The notes: generated from the sequence alone by a model not told the origin. Counted from the stretch's first letter, positions 1 to 10,049 are shown. The stretch is DNA of 64,000 nt from Streptomyces aculeolatus (GCF_020400605.1 NZ_JAINRD010000007.1:62001-126000), one strand, 5' to 3'. Numbers and translations: made by a program.

Positions 1-38
1 TCAAAGCCGCCCACCGCGCCAGCGACCCGACTGCGTTG

Positions 39-743
39 TCAGTTCACGCGCATACCCTTGGGTGGGTGTGCGGGGTTCTTCCTTGGGGTTCGGCTTTCCT
101 GTCGGCCCTCGGTCCGCTTCTCCGCCCCGAACGCGCCCCCCGCCGCCGCCAAAACCGCCGCCCCCGCCGCCCGTTCCGGCAGTCCCGGGTCGGGTGCCCC
201 GCGTAGCAGTACCAGTTGGTGGTACACCGGTGCCGTCGCCGCTATCAGCAGGGCCCGTGCGTCCGTGTCCCCCCGGAGTTCGCCCCGTTCCGCCGCCCGC
301 GCCACCACGGCCTCGCACTGCCCGTACCGGTCCTCCCACAGCCGCGTCTGCGCCTCCGCCGCCTGTTCCGAGTGGTACGAGGCCGCCATCAACGCCACGG
401 CGAAGGACGGGCGTACGGTCAGCGACTCCTGGATCTCCTCGTTCAGCGCCGTCAGGTCGCCGCGCAGCGAGCCGGTGTCCGGCGGGTGCCAGTCCATCTC
501 GCCGGCGGCGTCGATCACGTCCGCGAGCAGGCCGCCCACGTCGCGCCAACGGCGGTAGACCGTGGCGCGGTGTACTCCCGCCCTGGTCGCGACCCCCTCC
601 ATCGTGAGTTCTCCGTGGCCGTTCTCCGCGAGTTCGGCGCGCACCGCGTCGAGGACCTGGGCCCGGACCCTGGCGGTGCGCCCTCCCGGGCGGCGACCCC
701 GGCCGCCGCCGTCCGCTGGTGGTGTGGCCTTCTGGGCTGTCAT
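39..743 (-). CDS. TetR-family transcriptional regulator
   Basis: This 234-residue protein has a TetR-type N-terminal helix-turn-helix: the stretch from about residue 25 to 72 contains the recognition segment AGVHRATVYRRW. The C-terminal two thirds is the variable ligand-binding part and ends in a low-complexity Arg/Gly-rich tail. The ATG at 743 is preferred because the frame upstream of it has no TetR character. The gene diverges from the acetyltransferase at 841, and the gap holds two palindromes that could be operators (761-770 and 798-811). By analogy with divergent TetR/resistance pairs it probably represses the acetyltransferase, and perhaps the glycosyltransferase after it. The ligand is unknown; an antibiotic substrate of those enzymes is a guess. 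Confidence 0.85.
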   Translation of the reverse strand: MTAQKATPPADGGGRGRRPGGRTARVRAQVLDAVRAELAENGHGELTMEGVATRAGVHRATVYRRWRDVGGLLADVIDAAGEMDWHPPDTGSLRGDLTALNEEIQESLTVRPSFAVALMAASYHSEQAAEAQTRLWEDRYGQCEAVVARAAERGELRGDTDARALLIAATAPVYHQLVLLRGAPDPGLPERAAGAAVLAAAGGAFGAEKRTEGRQESRTPRKNPAHPPKGMRVN

Positions 744-760
744 CGGTAGTCCGCAATTCG

Positions 761-811
761 GTTGATCAACGGGCCAGTGGTGCGTCAGCATCTTAACGCT
801 ACAGTTGTCGC
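761..811. promoter_or_regulatory. Candidate TetR operators in divergent promoter region
   Basis: The gap between the TetR gene and the acetyltransferase contains a perfect 10-bp palindrome GTTGATCAAC (761-770) and an inverted repeat GCTACA-GT-TGTCGC (798-811) with one mismatch. The second lies about 30 bp before the acetyltransferase ATG. Their position between divergent genes suggests repressor binding. Nothing in the sequence proves which of them is used. Confidence 0.4.
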
Positions 812-840
812 ACTAACCGAGACCAGGAGCCGTCCTTCCC

Positions 841-1479
841 ATGCCGCCCCTTCCCGCCGACCCCACCGTCCTCCACCCCATGCCCGACCACCCGCGCGTC
901 GTCCTCCTCAAGCCCCTCCTGACCTCCCCCCTCATCGAAGCCGGGGACTTCTCCTACTACGACGATCCCGACGACCCCACCGCCTTCGAGACCCGCAACG
1001 TGCTCTACCACTACGGCCCCGAGCGCCTCGTCATCGGCAAGTACTGCGCCCTCGGCACCGGCACCCGGTTCCTCATGAACGGCGCCAACCACCGCATGGA
1101 CGGCCCCTCCACGTTCCCCTTCCCCACCATGGGCGGTTCCTGGGCCGAGCACTTCGACCTCATCACCGGCCTGCCGGGCCGCGGCGACACCGTCGTCGGC
1201 AACGACGTGTGGTTCGGGCACGGCGCCACGGTCATGCCCGGCGTACGGATCGGCCACGGGGCGATCGTCGCCGCCGGGGCCGTCGTCACCGGTGACGTGC
1301 CCGACTACGGCATCGTCGGCGGCAACCCGGCCCGTCTCATCCGTACGCGCTACGACGCCGCCGACGTCGCCCGGCTCCTCGCCGTCGCGTGGTGGGACTG
1401 GCCCGTCGAGCACATCACCGCCCATGTGCGGACGATCATGGCCGGTACCGTCGCCGAACTGGAGGCCGTTGTCCCGTAG
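841..1479 (+). CDS. Vat/CatB-family xenobiotic O-acetyltransferase
   Basis: A 212-residue hexapeptide-repeat (left-handed beta-helix) acetyltransferase of the group that O-acetylates streptogramin A or chloramphenicol with acetyl-CoA. Diagnostic segments are [18 protein letters not shown] near residues 76-93, close to the same stretch in Vat enzymes and including the catalytic His, and the helix repeats [17 protein letters not shown] followed by the hallmark VGGNPARLI near residue 160. The length matches the family. An AGGAG sits 11 nt before the ATG. The gene stands between a divergent TetR regulator and a macrolide-type glycosyltransferase, which suggests a drug-inactivation cassette. The true substrate cannot be read from the sequence, and many chromosomal homologues are uncharacterised. 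Confidence 0.85.
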   Translation: MPPLPADPTVLHPMPDHPRVVLLKPLLTSPLIEAGDFSYYDDPDDPTAFETRNVLYHYGPERLVIGKYCALGTGTRFLMNGANHRMDGPSTFPFPTMGGSWAEHFDLITGLPGRGDTVVGNDVWFGHGATVMPGVRIGHGAIVAAGAVVTGDVPDYGIVGGNPARLIRTRYDAADVARLLAVAWWDWPVEHITAHVRTIMAGTVAELEAVVP

Positions 1480-1498
1480 ATCGCGTGTATCGCGTAGT

Positions 1499-1530
1499 CC
1501 CCGTAGCCCCGTAGCCCCGTAGCCCCGTAG
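1499..1530. repeat. Four perfect tandem copies of CCCCGTAG
   Basis: Four uninterrupted 8-bp units CCCCGTAG fill 1499-1530, just after the acetyltransferase stop codon and before the glycosyltransferase. A related unit, GCGTAGT, precedes them. The array is non-coding and probably arose by replication slippage. Confidence 0.9.
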
Positions 1531-1588
1531 GCCGTCGGCTGCGTGTACACCCCGCAGAACCGCACCACCTGGAAACGAGAGATCGCCC

Positions 1589-2785
1589 ATGCCCCCTCGC
1601 CGCGCCCACATCGCCATGGTCGGCATTCCCGCCGTCAGCCACGTCCTGCCCAGCCTCGCCGTCATCCGTGAACTCGTGGCCCGCGGGCACCGCGTCACCT
1701 ACGCCAACGACCCCTTCATCGCCGACCGCATCGAGCCCACCGGCGCGGAACTGGTGCCCTGCACCTCCACGCTGCCCGTCGCCGACAACGACTGGCCCGC
1801 CGACCCCATCGCCGCGTCGGGCCTCTTCCTCGCCGACGCCATCCAGGCCCTCCCCCAACTGCACGCCGCCTACGACGACGATCCCGCCGACCTGTACCTC
1901 TACGACATCGGCGCCTACGCCGCCCGCGCCCTCGGCGAGGCGCAGGGCCGGCCCCTCCTCCAGTTGTCCCCGACGTTCGTCGCCTGGGACGGCTACGAGG
2001 AGGAAGTCGCCGCCCACCTGCGGAAGCTGCCCGGCGCCGACGCGTACCAGGCGAAGTTCGCGCGGTGGCTCGCCGAGTGCGGGGCGACGACCAAGGACGT
2101 CGACGCCTTCTCGGGGCCGCCCGGCCGCGCCCTCGCCCTCATCCCGCGGGCGATGCAGCCGAACGCCGACCGCGTCGACGCCGGGACGGTGACCTTCGTC
2201 GGCCCGTGCTTCGACACGAACCCGGACGGCTGGACCCGCCCGCCCGGTGCCGACCGGGTGCTGCTCGTCTCGCTCGGCTCCGCGTACACCCGTCAACCGG
2301 AGTTCTACCGGCAGTGCATCGCCGCCTTCGGCGACCTGCCCGGCTGGCACGTCGTCCTCGGGATCGGCAAGCACACCGACCCGGGCGAACTCGGCGCCGT
2401 CCCGCGCAGCGTCGAGGTGCACTCCTGGGTCCCGCAGCGGGCCGTCCTGGAGCAGGCCGACGCCTTCGTCACCCACGCCGGGATGGGCGGCTGCGGCGAG
2501 GGGCTGCTGGCGGGCGTCCCCATGATCGCCGTGCCGCAGGGCGCCGAGCAGTTCATGAACGCCGACCGGCTCGTGGAGTTGGGCATCGCCCGCCGGGTGG
2601 ACACCGCCGACGCCACCGCCGAGACCCTGCGCGCGGCGCTGGACGCCCTGATGACGGATCCGGAACGGGCCGACAGGTCCCGGCGGTTGCAGGCCGAGGC
2701 CCGCACCGAGGGCGGTACGCACCGCGCCGCCGACCTCATCGAGACCATGCTGCCCGCCGCCCTCCGACCCGCCCGGCCCACCTGA
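1589..2785 (+). CDS. Macrolide-type (MGT) UDP-glycosyltransferase
   Basis: A 398-residue GT-B fold glycosyltransferase of the GT1/MGT group, whose members (OleD, MgtA) inactivate macrolides by transferring glucose from UDP-glucose. The N-terminal acceptor domain opens with HIAMVGIPAVSHVLPSL, where the His after GIPAVS fits the catalytic base position. The C-terminal donor-binding signature runs from SWVPQRAVL through THAGMGGCGEGLLAGVPM to PQGAEQF at about residues 278-330. The length is typical. The gene lies 109 bp downstream of the acetyltransferase on the same strand, so the two are probably co-expressed. A role in self-protection or in defence against macrolides is inferred from context. 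A natural-product tailoring role is possible, but no polyketide genes are in view. Confidence 0.88.
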   Translation: MPPRRAHIAMVGIPAVSHVLPSLAVIRELVARGHRVTYANDPFIADRIEPTGAELVPCTSTLPVADNDWPADPIAASGLFLADAIQALPQLHAAYDDDPADLYLYDIGAYAARALGEAQGRPLLQLSPTFVAWDGYEEEVAAHLRKLPGADAYQAKFARWLAECGATTKDVDAFSGPPGRALALIPRAMQPNADRVDAGTVTFVGPCFDTNPDGWTRPPGADRVLLVSLGSAYTRQPEFYRQCIAAFGDLPGWHVVLGIGKHTDPGELGAVPRSVEVHSWVPQRAVLEQADAFVTHAGMGGCGEGLLAGVPMIAVPQGAEQFMNADRLVELGIARRVDTADATAETLRAALDALMTDPERADRSRRLQAEARTEGGTHRAADLIETMLPAALRPARPT

Positions 2786-2792
2786 TCACGCT

Positions 2793-3503
2793 TCACCTGC
2801 CCCTCTCGGAGGCATCGCCGGGAAAGAGATCCAGCAACTGCGTCAGCGAGCCGACGCAGGGCACCGCCGACGCCGCGGGGCCGGTCCGGCGCAGCGCCCG
2901 CCCCGCGTACCCGAGTCCGATCGCCGCGGCGACCAGCTCCGGGTCGTCGTCGACGAACAGGCACTGCCCGGGAGGGACGCCCAGCGCGGTGCTGGCGTGG
3001 TGGTACATGCGCGGATCGGGCTTGTTGCAGCCGAGGACGGCGGAGACGGCGTACGCCTCGAAGAACCGGCCGATCCCGAGTGCGGCGTGCAGATCCGGCA
3101 GGTTGGGCCAGGCGTCGGACACCACGGCCATCCGCACACCCCGCCGGCTCAGCTCCACGAGGGTCTCCTCGACGTCCGGGTACGTCTCCAGGAACGCCGA
3201 CGGCGGAACGTCGCGGCGGAGGTCGGCGAGGAGACGCGGAGCCGGGTCCACGCCGAGGTGGCGAAGCAGCACCCGGTGGTAGTCGTCCCGGCCGGGTGTC
3301 GAGGCCGAGGCGGCAAGGAAGTGGTCACCCGCGGCGATCGCCGCAGCGAACTGCCGCGGTGAGACGGACGGGGCGTGGGCGAGGACGGTCTCCTCGAAGT
3401 CGGCCCGGGGATTCCAGCGCCCGCCGATCGGCCGCATCAGGACGCCGCCCGAGTCGAAGAGGACGGCGCGGAGCGCCGGGGGAGGGGCCGGTCGAGTCGT
3501 CAC
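2793..3503 (-). CDS. HAD-superfamily hydrolase (subfamily IA)
   Basis: A haloacid-dehalogenase-type phosphatase of about 236 residues. All four HAD motifs are visible: motif I LFDSGGVL (nucleophile Asp), motif II VVSDAWPN, motif III Lys in NKPDPRMY, and motif IV FVDDDPEL. Motif I has Gly at the +2 position, as in the FDxGGV subgroup that includes YihX-type sugar-phosphate phosphatases, so it is not a loss. The helical cap domain lies between motifs I and II. The start is uncertain: GTG 3503 keeps the fold compact, and ATG 3539 would add 12 residues. The gene converges on the glycosyltransferase with only 7 bp between the stop codons. The substrate is unknown. Confidence 0.8.
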   Translation of the reverse strand: MTTRPAPPPALRAVLFDSGGVLMRPIGGRWNPRADFEETVLAHAPSVSPRQFAAAIAAGDHFLAASASTPGRDDYHRVLLRHLGVDPAPRLLADLRRDVPPSAFLETYPDVEETLVELSRRGVRMAVVSDAWPNLPDLHAALGIGRFFEAYAVSAVLGCNKPDPRMYHHASTALGVPPGQCLFVDDDPELVAAAIGLGYAGRALRRTGPAASAVPCVGSLTQLLDLFPGDASERGR

Positions 3504-3638
3504 GTGCCCAGTCTGGTGAATCCCTTCCCCGTACGCCATCGGCCGGAGCCCGGCGGCGACTCGCGGACGCCCGGTCACCGCCGCCACCGAAGCAACGCCG
3601 CCACCGAAGCAACCGCCGCCCCGACGACCGTCGCGCCG

Positions 3639-5219
<1,581 letters not shown>

Positions 5220-5519
5220 GCGATCCCTGCCCTTCCCCGACCTCCGCGGCCTTCTCCGGCCTTCCGCGTCGGCACGGAACCGCAGCCCCGTGCCGCAGCC
5301 CGGCGTCTGCACGGACTGTAGCCACGAGCGTACGCTCCGCCGCCGACAACGGCCCGGGACCGGCCGCGCGCCGCCTGGAAACGGCCCGCCGGCCGAACGC
5401 AAGGTGTCCGGGAGGCAACAGTGCGCTACGGGGTTCCGCAGGGGCCCCCGCGTCGGAGAGAATCGTTCGACGTCGTGCGGGAGGGAACCGGGGGGGCGGG
5501 CGAATTGCGTCCAGCACAT

Positions 5520-6428
5520 ATGAGCGTTCACAGGAAGCTCCGTTCGATGCGCGTGGCCGTCGCGCTCGCTGCCGCCGCGGCGGCGCTCGCGGCGGGATGT
5601 TCCGCCTCCGCGGACGCGGCCGGCGGCGGGGGCCGCTCGGCGCCGCCGTCGAGCGCGGCGCCGGCGACGTCGGAGGAGCCCGCGGAGCCCTCGGCCACGC
5701 CGTCCGAGGAGAAGCCGGAGAAGAAGCCGGAGAAGAAGCCCGAGGCCGAGGCGTCGGCGTCCAGGACGCCCACCCCGGAGCCGACGCCCGAGGGCCCCGA
5801 GGTGCTCATGGCCGTGGGCGACGAGAGCGAGCAGGTACGGGAGCTGCAGGCCCGGCTGCGCGCGGAGGGCGTCTTCGACCGGAGCCCCACCGCCTACTAC
5901 GGGCCGGTCACCGCCGACGCCGTCTCGGCGTTCCAGGAGGACCGGGGCCTGCCGCGCACCGGCGAGACCGACGTCGTCACGTGGGAGCGGCTGAAGGCCC
6001 GTACGGACGAGCCCGCGCGCGACGAGCTGTACCCGCCGACGTCGCAGGCCATGGAGAAGCCCGACCCGCGGTGCAACGAGGGGCGGGTGCTGTGCGTGAG
6101 CAAGCGCAGCGACACCCTGCGGTGGATGAAGGACGGCGAGGTGCTGGCGGCGATGGACGTGCGCTTCGGGTCGCAGTACACGCCGACCCGCGAGGGCGTG
6201 TTCGAGGTCTTTCTCAAGAGCCGGCACCACGTCTCGACGCTCTACGACACCCCCATGCCCTACGCGATGTTCTTCAGCGGCGGCCAGGCGGTGCACTACT
6301 CCGCGGACTTCGCCGCCAACGGCTACGCCGGCGCCTCGCACGGCTGTGTGAACGTGCGCGACGAGGCGAAGATCGCGAAGCTCTTCGGGGAGGTCCGCGT
6401 CGGCGACAAGGTGGTCGTCTACGACTGA
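5520..6428 (+). CDS. Lipoprotein L,D-transpeptidase with PG-binding domain
   Basis: A 302-residue exported peptidoglycan cross-linking enzyme. The N-terminus has a signal peptide with lipobox LAAGC (lipidated Cys27 from ATG 5520; an in-frame ATG at 5547 is an alternative). A Pro/Glu/Lys-rich linker follows, then a PG_binding_1 domain around residues 98-165 (VRELQARL ... [10 protein letters not shown]), then a YkuD catalytic domain ending in SHGCVNV with the nucleophile Cys276. The family makes 3-3 cross-links in the cell wall or attaches proteins to it. The gene diverges from the mutase and converges on the ECF sigma factor at 6703, with a strong terminator hairpin just after its stop codon. 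Confidence 0.9.
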   Translation: MSVHRKLRSMRVAVALAAAAAALAAGCSASADAAGGGGRSAPPSSAAPATSEEPAEPSATPSEEKPEKKPEKKPEAEASASRTPTPEPTPEGPEVLMAVGDESEQVRELQARLRAEGVFDRSPTAYYGPVTADAVSAFQEDRGLPRTGETDVVTWERLKARTDEPARDELYPPTSQAMEKPDPRCNEGRVLCVSKRSDTLRWMKDGEVLAAMDVRFGSQYTPTREGVFEVFLKSRHHVSTLYDTPMPYAMFFSGGQAVHYSADFAANGYAGASHGCVNVRDEAKIAKLFGEVRVGDKVVVYD

Positions 6429-6434
6429 GCGCGC

Positions 6435-6467
6435 GGCGCGTACGGCGTCCGCGGTGCCGTACGCGCC
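6435..6467 (+). terminator. Intrinsic-type hairpin after L,D-transpeptidase
   Basis: A perfect 12-bp inverted repeat (GGCGCGTACGGC at 6435-6446 and its complement at 6456-6467) with a 9-nt loop starts 6 bp after the stop codon at 6428. There is no clear T-run, as is usual in high-GC actinobacteria. Confidence 0.7.
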
Positions 6468-6492
6468 GTACGCAGGGGCTGAGCTGTGGCTG

Positions 6493-6519
6493 TGACACTT
6501 TCTCCGCCGACGACGCTGT
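6493..6519 (+). promoter_or_regulatory. ECF-type promoter-like element (TGACAC-N15-CGCTGT)
   Basis: TGACAC (6493-6498) and CGCTGT (6514-6519) are separated by 15 bp. Closely similar pairs occur at 9940-9966 and 10075-10103, so three copies flank the two ECF sigma genes. No coding gene on this strand follows before the opposing sigma gene, so transcription from here would be antisense to its 3' end. Functional status is unknown. Confidence 0.35.
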
Positions 6520-6702
6520 AAGTGATGTGCCGACTGGTCATCGGCCCAGCGCTCGGCCGGGGTTCCCCCCGTACCTGCGGCTCAGCGCATATGGCGCGGG
6601 CGGGTTGCGTTCCCCCAGCACCGCCCGCGCCACCCCCCTCTTCCGGCCGCCTTCCACAACCCGTACGCCACGTGTCGTACCGCAGCGTGCGTAGGGCCCC
6701 TC

Positions 6703-7434
6703 TCAGGCGCCCAGGCCCAGCCTCAACTGCTCCTCCGAGCCCTCCGGGTTCTCCGCGCTCTCCGGATTCTCCGCGCTCGCGGGGCTCCCGGGGCTCTCCG
6801 GGCTCTCGGTGTTCTCCGAATCCGGGCTCCGCTCCCGAAAGCCCGCCGACGCCACCAGCTCGGCGAGCTGCCGCAGCCCGCGGTGGGCGGCGGTACGCAC
6901 CGCGCCCGGCCGCTTGCCGAGCACCTTCCCGGCGTCGGTGGCGCGCATCCCCGCCACCGTGCGCAGCAGCACCGCCTCCGCCTGGTCCCGGGGCAGCTTG
7001 GAGATGAGCCCGAGCACCTGCCGGGTGCCCATCGACTCCAGCGCGTGGTCCTCGGCCGCGCGCTCCGCGGGCAGGTCGTGGAGCCCCTCGTCGAGCAGCA
7101 CGCCCTGCGGGCGGCGGCGTTCGCGGCGCAGCAGGTCGAGCGCGCGGCGCCGGGCGACCGTGACCGTCCAGCCGCGGAACGACGGGCCGTCGCCGCGGAA
7201 CCTGCCCAGGTCGCGCGCGATCACCAGCCAGGCGTCGGCGGCCACGTCCTCGGCGTCGTCGCCCACCACGCCGCGCAGATACGCGAGCAGTACCGGCTGG
7301 AGCCGCCGGTAGAGCGCGGTGAACGCCTCCTCGTCGCCGTTCTGGGCGCGGAGGACCAGTGGCTGGAGGTCCTCGTCCGCAACCTTGTGTCCCGGGGCCG
7401 CCCGTGCGGCCGCCGGTCTGTCGTTTTCCCCCAC
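6703..7434 (-). CDS. ECF RNA polymerase sigma factor (second of a pair)
   Basis: About 243 residues. Region 2 contains DDAEDVAADAWLVIARDL and FRGWTVTVARRRALDLLRR; region 4 contains LPRDQAEAVLLRTVAGM followed by GKRPGAVRTAAHRGLRQL. It is clearly paralogous to the sigma factor at 8895-9539. The C-terminus carries a tail of about 40 residues rich in Ser, Pro, Glu and Asn, encoded by short DNA repeats at about 6741-6835. GTG 7434 is preferred because GAGG lies 8 nt upstream; GTG 7464 and TTG 7548 are alternatives. The gene follows the anti-sigma-like gene after about 290 bp on the same strand, so it may have its own promoter. Target genes are unknown; the TGACAC/CGCTGT elements nearby are candidates. 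Confidence 0.85.
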   Translation of the reverse strand: MGENDRPAAARAAPGHKVADEDLQPLVLRAQNGDEEAFTALYRRLQPVLLAYLRGVVGDDAEDVAADAWLVIARDLGRFRGDGPSFRGWTVTVARRRALDLLRRERRRPQGVLLDEGLHDLPAERAAEDHALESMGTRQVLGLISKLPRDQAEAVLLRTVAGMRATDAGKVLGKRPGAVRTAAHRGLRQLAELVASAGFRERSPDSENTESPESPGSPASAENPESAENPEGSEEQLRLGLGA

Positions 7435-7722
7435 CTTGTGCGCCTCGTGATCGGCCTGCGGCACTGTGCACCGTGCCCGCGCCCCCGCGCGCTCTCCGTC
7501 AGGCCGCTGCCCCAGCCACACCCGGAATCGAACAGAACAGTGCAACAATGCCAGACATCATGGGCGTTTGACGTGAGCACCCCCACATTCCTCCTGTATA
7601 GGCAGGAGACCGCTTCGGGCTCACGTGTCCGGCTCCGGGTGAAACGGGACAAAAGGCCGATCCGGCGGGCGACTTGCGGGGGAGCGGGGAGCGGGGAGCT
7701 GGGAGGAGCGGGGCCGCGGGTG

Positions 7723-8895
7723 TCAGCCGGTGGCCGGCTCCTCGGGCGCCGGCTCGGAGGCGGTGCCCGTCGCCGAGGGTTCCGGTACGGGTGACTCCGA
7801 GATGTTGGCGCTCGGGTTCGGCGACGGGCCCTCCTGCGGCGGGCCTTCGCTGCTGCCGCCGTCCTCGCTGCCGCCGTCGGTGTCGCCGCCGCTGTCCCCG
7901 CCGGTGCCGCCCGGGTCCGTACCCGGGTCGGTCGGCAGCGACGGGCTCGGGCTCGTCGGCTCCTCGGTGTCGCCGCCCGTGCTGCCCCCGGAGGAGCCGC
8001 CCGTGGAGCCGCCGGTGCCGCCGCCGGTGGCGCCGCCCGGCGTACCCACGCTCGTGCCCAGCCGGTTCGAGCAGTACGAGGCCATCGCCTCCGGCGAACC
8101 GGCCGCCTGCTCCAGGACGCGCAGCCGGCCCTGGCCGGGCATCGTGCCCGTACCGGCCTGCGCGGCGAGGTAGTCGCGGCACAGCTCGTCGAGCACGGAG
8201 TCCGCGTCCGCCATGTTCGGCGGCTCGTCACCCCGGATGTCGCCGATGACATCGCGCCCCGGCAGGTCCGTGTCCGTACCGCCGCCCTGGCCCTTGGTGT
8301 CCTTGCCGTCCTTGCCGGAGTCCTTGTGCTTTCCGTCCTTGTCCGACCCCTTGCCGCCCCCGGCGGCGGAGCCGTCCTCCTTCTCGCCGCCGGGGGTCTG
8401 CGCCGACGACGTGGCGCCCACGCTCGGCGACCGGTTGTTGCCACCGGTGTCCTGGATGAACGACGGCGCCGGCAGCACACCCGCGGTGGAGGCCACCGCG
8501 ACCCCGCCCAGCGCACACGCCGCCACCGCGCCCACCACGCTCAGCCGCAGCGACCGCAGCCGCTGCACGACGCCGGAGCGGCGCCGTCCGCGGCGCGTCT
8601 CGAACGGCGACTCGGCGGCGAACTCCGCCGCCGACGCTGGACTCGGGCTCTCCTGCGCGGCCCGGAACGCCGCCAGCGCGGCCTGCTCCCCGGGGGCCCG
8701 GCCGTTCGCGTCCGGCTGCCCGGACTCGGCCACCCGCGCCAGCACGGCGGCCAACCGCTCGGCCGCGGCCCGGTCCTCCGGCGACCAGCGCTTACGCCCT
8801 CGCCGGCCGCTGCCGTCCGCGAAGTCGAGCGGCTCCCCGCGAAGCAGTCGCTCCGCGACGTCCTCGTCGAGCCAGCCGTACCGGTCGTCCACCAT
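7723..8895 (-). CDS. Anti-sigma-like single-pass membrane protein
   Basis: 390 residues, coupled to the upstream ECF sigma gene through a TGATG stop/start overlap, which indicates matched stoichiometry. The N-terminal half, about 115 residues, is charged and cytoplasmic. One hydrophobic segment of about 20 residues (VVGAVAACALGGVAVAST) follows an Arg-rich stretch. The exported part starts with a Gly/Lys/Asp-rich linker, holds a small conserved-looking core with two Cys (DELCRDYLAA and MASYCSNRL), and ends in a long Gly/Ser/Pro/Thr-rich tail. No ZAS zinc motif (HxxxCxxC) is present, so this is not a standard anti-sigma factor. The role is inferred from coupling and topology. Confidence 0.6.
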   Translation of the reverse strand: MVDDRYGWLDEDVAERLLRGEPLDFADGSGRRGRKRWSPEDRAAAERLAAVLARVAESGQPDANGRAPGEQAALAAFRAAQESPSPASAAEFAAESPFETRRGRRRSGVVQRLRSLRLSVVGAVAACALGGVAVASTAGVLPAPSFIQDTGGNNRSPSVGATSSAQTPGGEKEDGSAAGGGKGSDKDGKHKDSGKDGKDTKGQGGGTDTDLPGRDVIGDIRGDEPPNMADADSVLDELCRDYLAAQAGTGTMPGQGRLRVLEQAAGSPEAMASYCSNRLGTSVGTPGGATGGGTGGSTGGSSGGSTGGDTEEPTSPSPSLPTDPGTDPGGTGGDSGGDTDGGSEDGGSSEGPPQEGPSPNPSANISESPVPEPSATGTASEPAPEEPATG

Positions 8896-9539
8896 CACAT
8901 TTCCTTAAGCGTCCGCGCGGCCGATTGCGTCACACCGCCAGGCTGCTGCCCTTCCCCGGGCGGAACGTCCCCCTCTTCCTGCGGCCTCTCGATCAGCGCG
9001 GTCAACTGCTTGAGGCCGCGGTGTGCCGCCGTACGCACCGCGCCCGGGCTCTTGCCCAGGACCTCGGCGGTGCGCTTGGCGTCCAGTCCCATGATCACGC
9101 GCAGCACCACGACTTCGGCGTAGTCGCGGGGCAGCCGCGCGATGAAGGCCATCGTGCGGCCCGTACCGAGTGCCTCGATCGCCTCCTCCGCGGTGTCCGA
9201 GGCCGCGGGCCGGTCGGCGAGTTCGGTCTCGTCGCCGCCGGCGACGGGCCTGCGGGAGCGCATGCGTACGTGGTCGAGCGCGCGGTTGCGCGCTATGCGT
9301 GCGGCCCAGCCGCGGAAGTGGTCGGCGTCCCCGCTGAACGAGCCGAGGTCGCGGGCGATCTGCAGCCACGCCTCGGAGGTCACGTCCTCGGCGTCGCCGT
9401 CGCCGACGAGGCTGCGCACGTATCCGAGCAGGCGTGGGTGCACCGTCCGGAACACGATGCGGAACGCTGCCTCGTCACCACGCTGGGCAGCGTGCACCGC
9501 GCCGGACAGCGCGGCGTCTTCCGCGTATTCCCCCTGCAC
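8895..9539 (-). CDS. ECF RNA polymerase sigma factor (first of a pair)
   Basis: About 214 residues with sigma region 2 (DAEDVTSEAWLQIARDLGSF and FRGWAARIARNRALDHVRM) and region 4 (LPRDYAEVVVLRVIMGL then GKSPGAVRTAAHRGLKQL). The stop codon overlaps the ATG of the membrane protein downstream (TGATG). GTG 9539 is the best start because it leaves a short acidic N-terminus as in ECF proteins; no good ribosome-binding site is seen, and an upstream in-frame GTG is possible. The region-4 helix is nearly identical to that of the paralogue at 6703, so the two probably recognise overlapping promoters. Divergent to it, 600 bp away, is a large secreted amidase preceded by an ECF-like promoter. Confidence 0.85.
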   Translation of the reverse strand: MQGEYAEDAALSGAVHAAQRGDEAAFRIVFRTVHPRLLGYVRSLVGDGDAEDVTSEAWLQIARDLGSFSGDADHFRGWAARIARNRALDHVRMRSRRPVAGGDETELADRPAASDTAEEAIEALGTGRTMAFIARLPRDYAEVVVLRVIMGLDAKRTAEVLGKSPGAVRTAAHRGLKQLTALIERPQEEGDVPPGEGQQPGGVTQSAARTLKEM

Positions 9540-9788
9540 GGTGGTCAGTCGGTCCGTGGCGCCGGGAGACGCAGTACACGCGGACACATCTGCGGAGCAC
9601 CCCCGGATCTGGGCGGACCGTCGAGCGATGGTCGAACGAATGTCTGTGCGCCAGGTCGGCGCGAGGTGCACGCTACGGCGGTGGCGGTCCCTTCGCAACA
9701 CACCCGGACACTCCCCACCCGGTCGCATGAGGAACCGGCGGCGGCTGGACGGCGGCCCGACAGGGGCTCGACGGGTCTTCGGCGCGGG

Positions 9789-9832
9789 CAGGACCGGGGC
9801 TCCGCCGGGGCAGGACCGGGGCTCCGCCGGGG
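9789..9832. repeat. Two tandem copies of a 22-bp GC-rich unit
   Basis: Positions 9789-9810 and 9811-9832 are identical and begin CAGGACCGGGGC. They lie in the long non-coding region between the ECF sigma gene and the amidase. No function is evident. Confidence 0.8.
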
Positions 9833-9939
9833 CCGGGCACCGGCCCGGCGACCGCACGGGAGGGGGCCCGGCGGGGGCCCGGCGGGACCCCGGCGGGGCT
9901 CCGCGCACGGGCTCGCGGGCACGCGCGGACGGGGGGCTG

Positions 9940-9966
9940 TGACATTTCCGGGCCCTCTGGCGCTGA
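9940..9966 (+). promoter_or_regulatory. ECF-type promoter-like element (TGACAT-N15-CGCTGA)
   Basis: TGACAT (9940-9945) and CGCTGA (9961-9966) resemble the element before the amidase (10075-10103) and the one at 6493-6519. A start near 9973 would give a short transcript ending at the hairpin at 10006-10049, or a leader reading into the amidase gene. Confidence 0.35.
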
Positions 9967-10005
9967 GTAATACAGCGGGCCGGAACGGGCACCGCGACTG
10001 AGGCC

Positions 10006-10049
10006 GACGGCCGGAGCAGCTCCTGTGGGGGGTAGCGGCTCCGGCCGTC
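10006..10049 (+). terminator. Strong hairpin with T-rich tail upstream of amidase
   Basis: A perfect 12-bp inverted repeat (GACGGCCGGAGC at 10006-10017 and its complement at 10038-10049) has a 20-nt loop and is followed by TTCTTTGT. It lies between two ECF-like promoter elements with no gene before it, so it could end a short RNA of about 80 nt or insulate the amidase promoter. Confidence 0.55.

Noticed and set aside
1499..1530. Tandem CCCCGTAG array as a possible iteron or CRISPR
   Set aside because: No spacers, only four 8-bp units, no replication or cas genes nearby.
6522..7007. Plus-strand frame after the ECF-like element at 6493
   Set aside because: Pro-rich antisense of the sigma gene with no start context; I keep only the promoter-like element as an observation.
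7723..8895. Calling the membrane protein a zinc-binding anti-sigma factor
   Set aside because: The HxxxCxxC motif is absent and the two Cys lie on the predicted outer side of the membrane.
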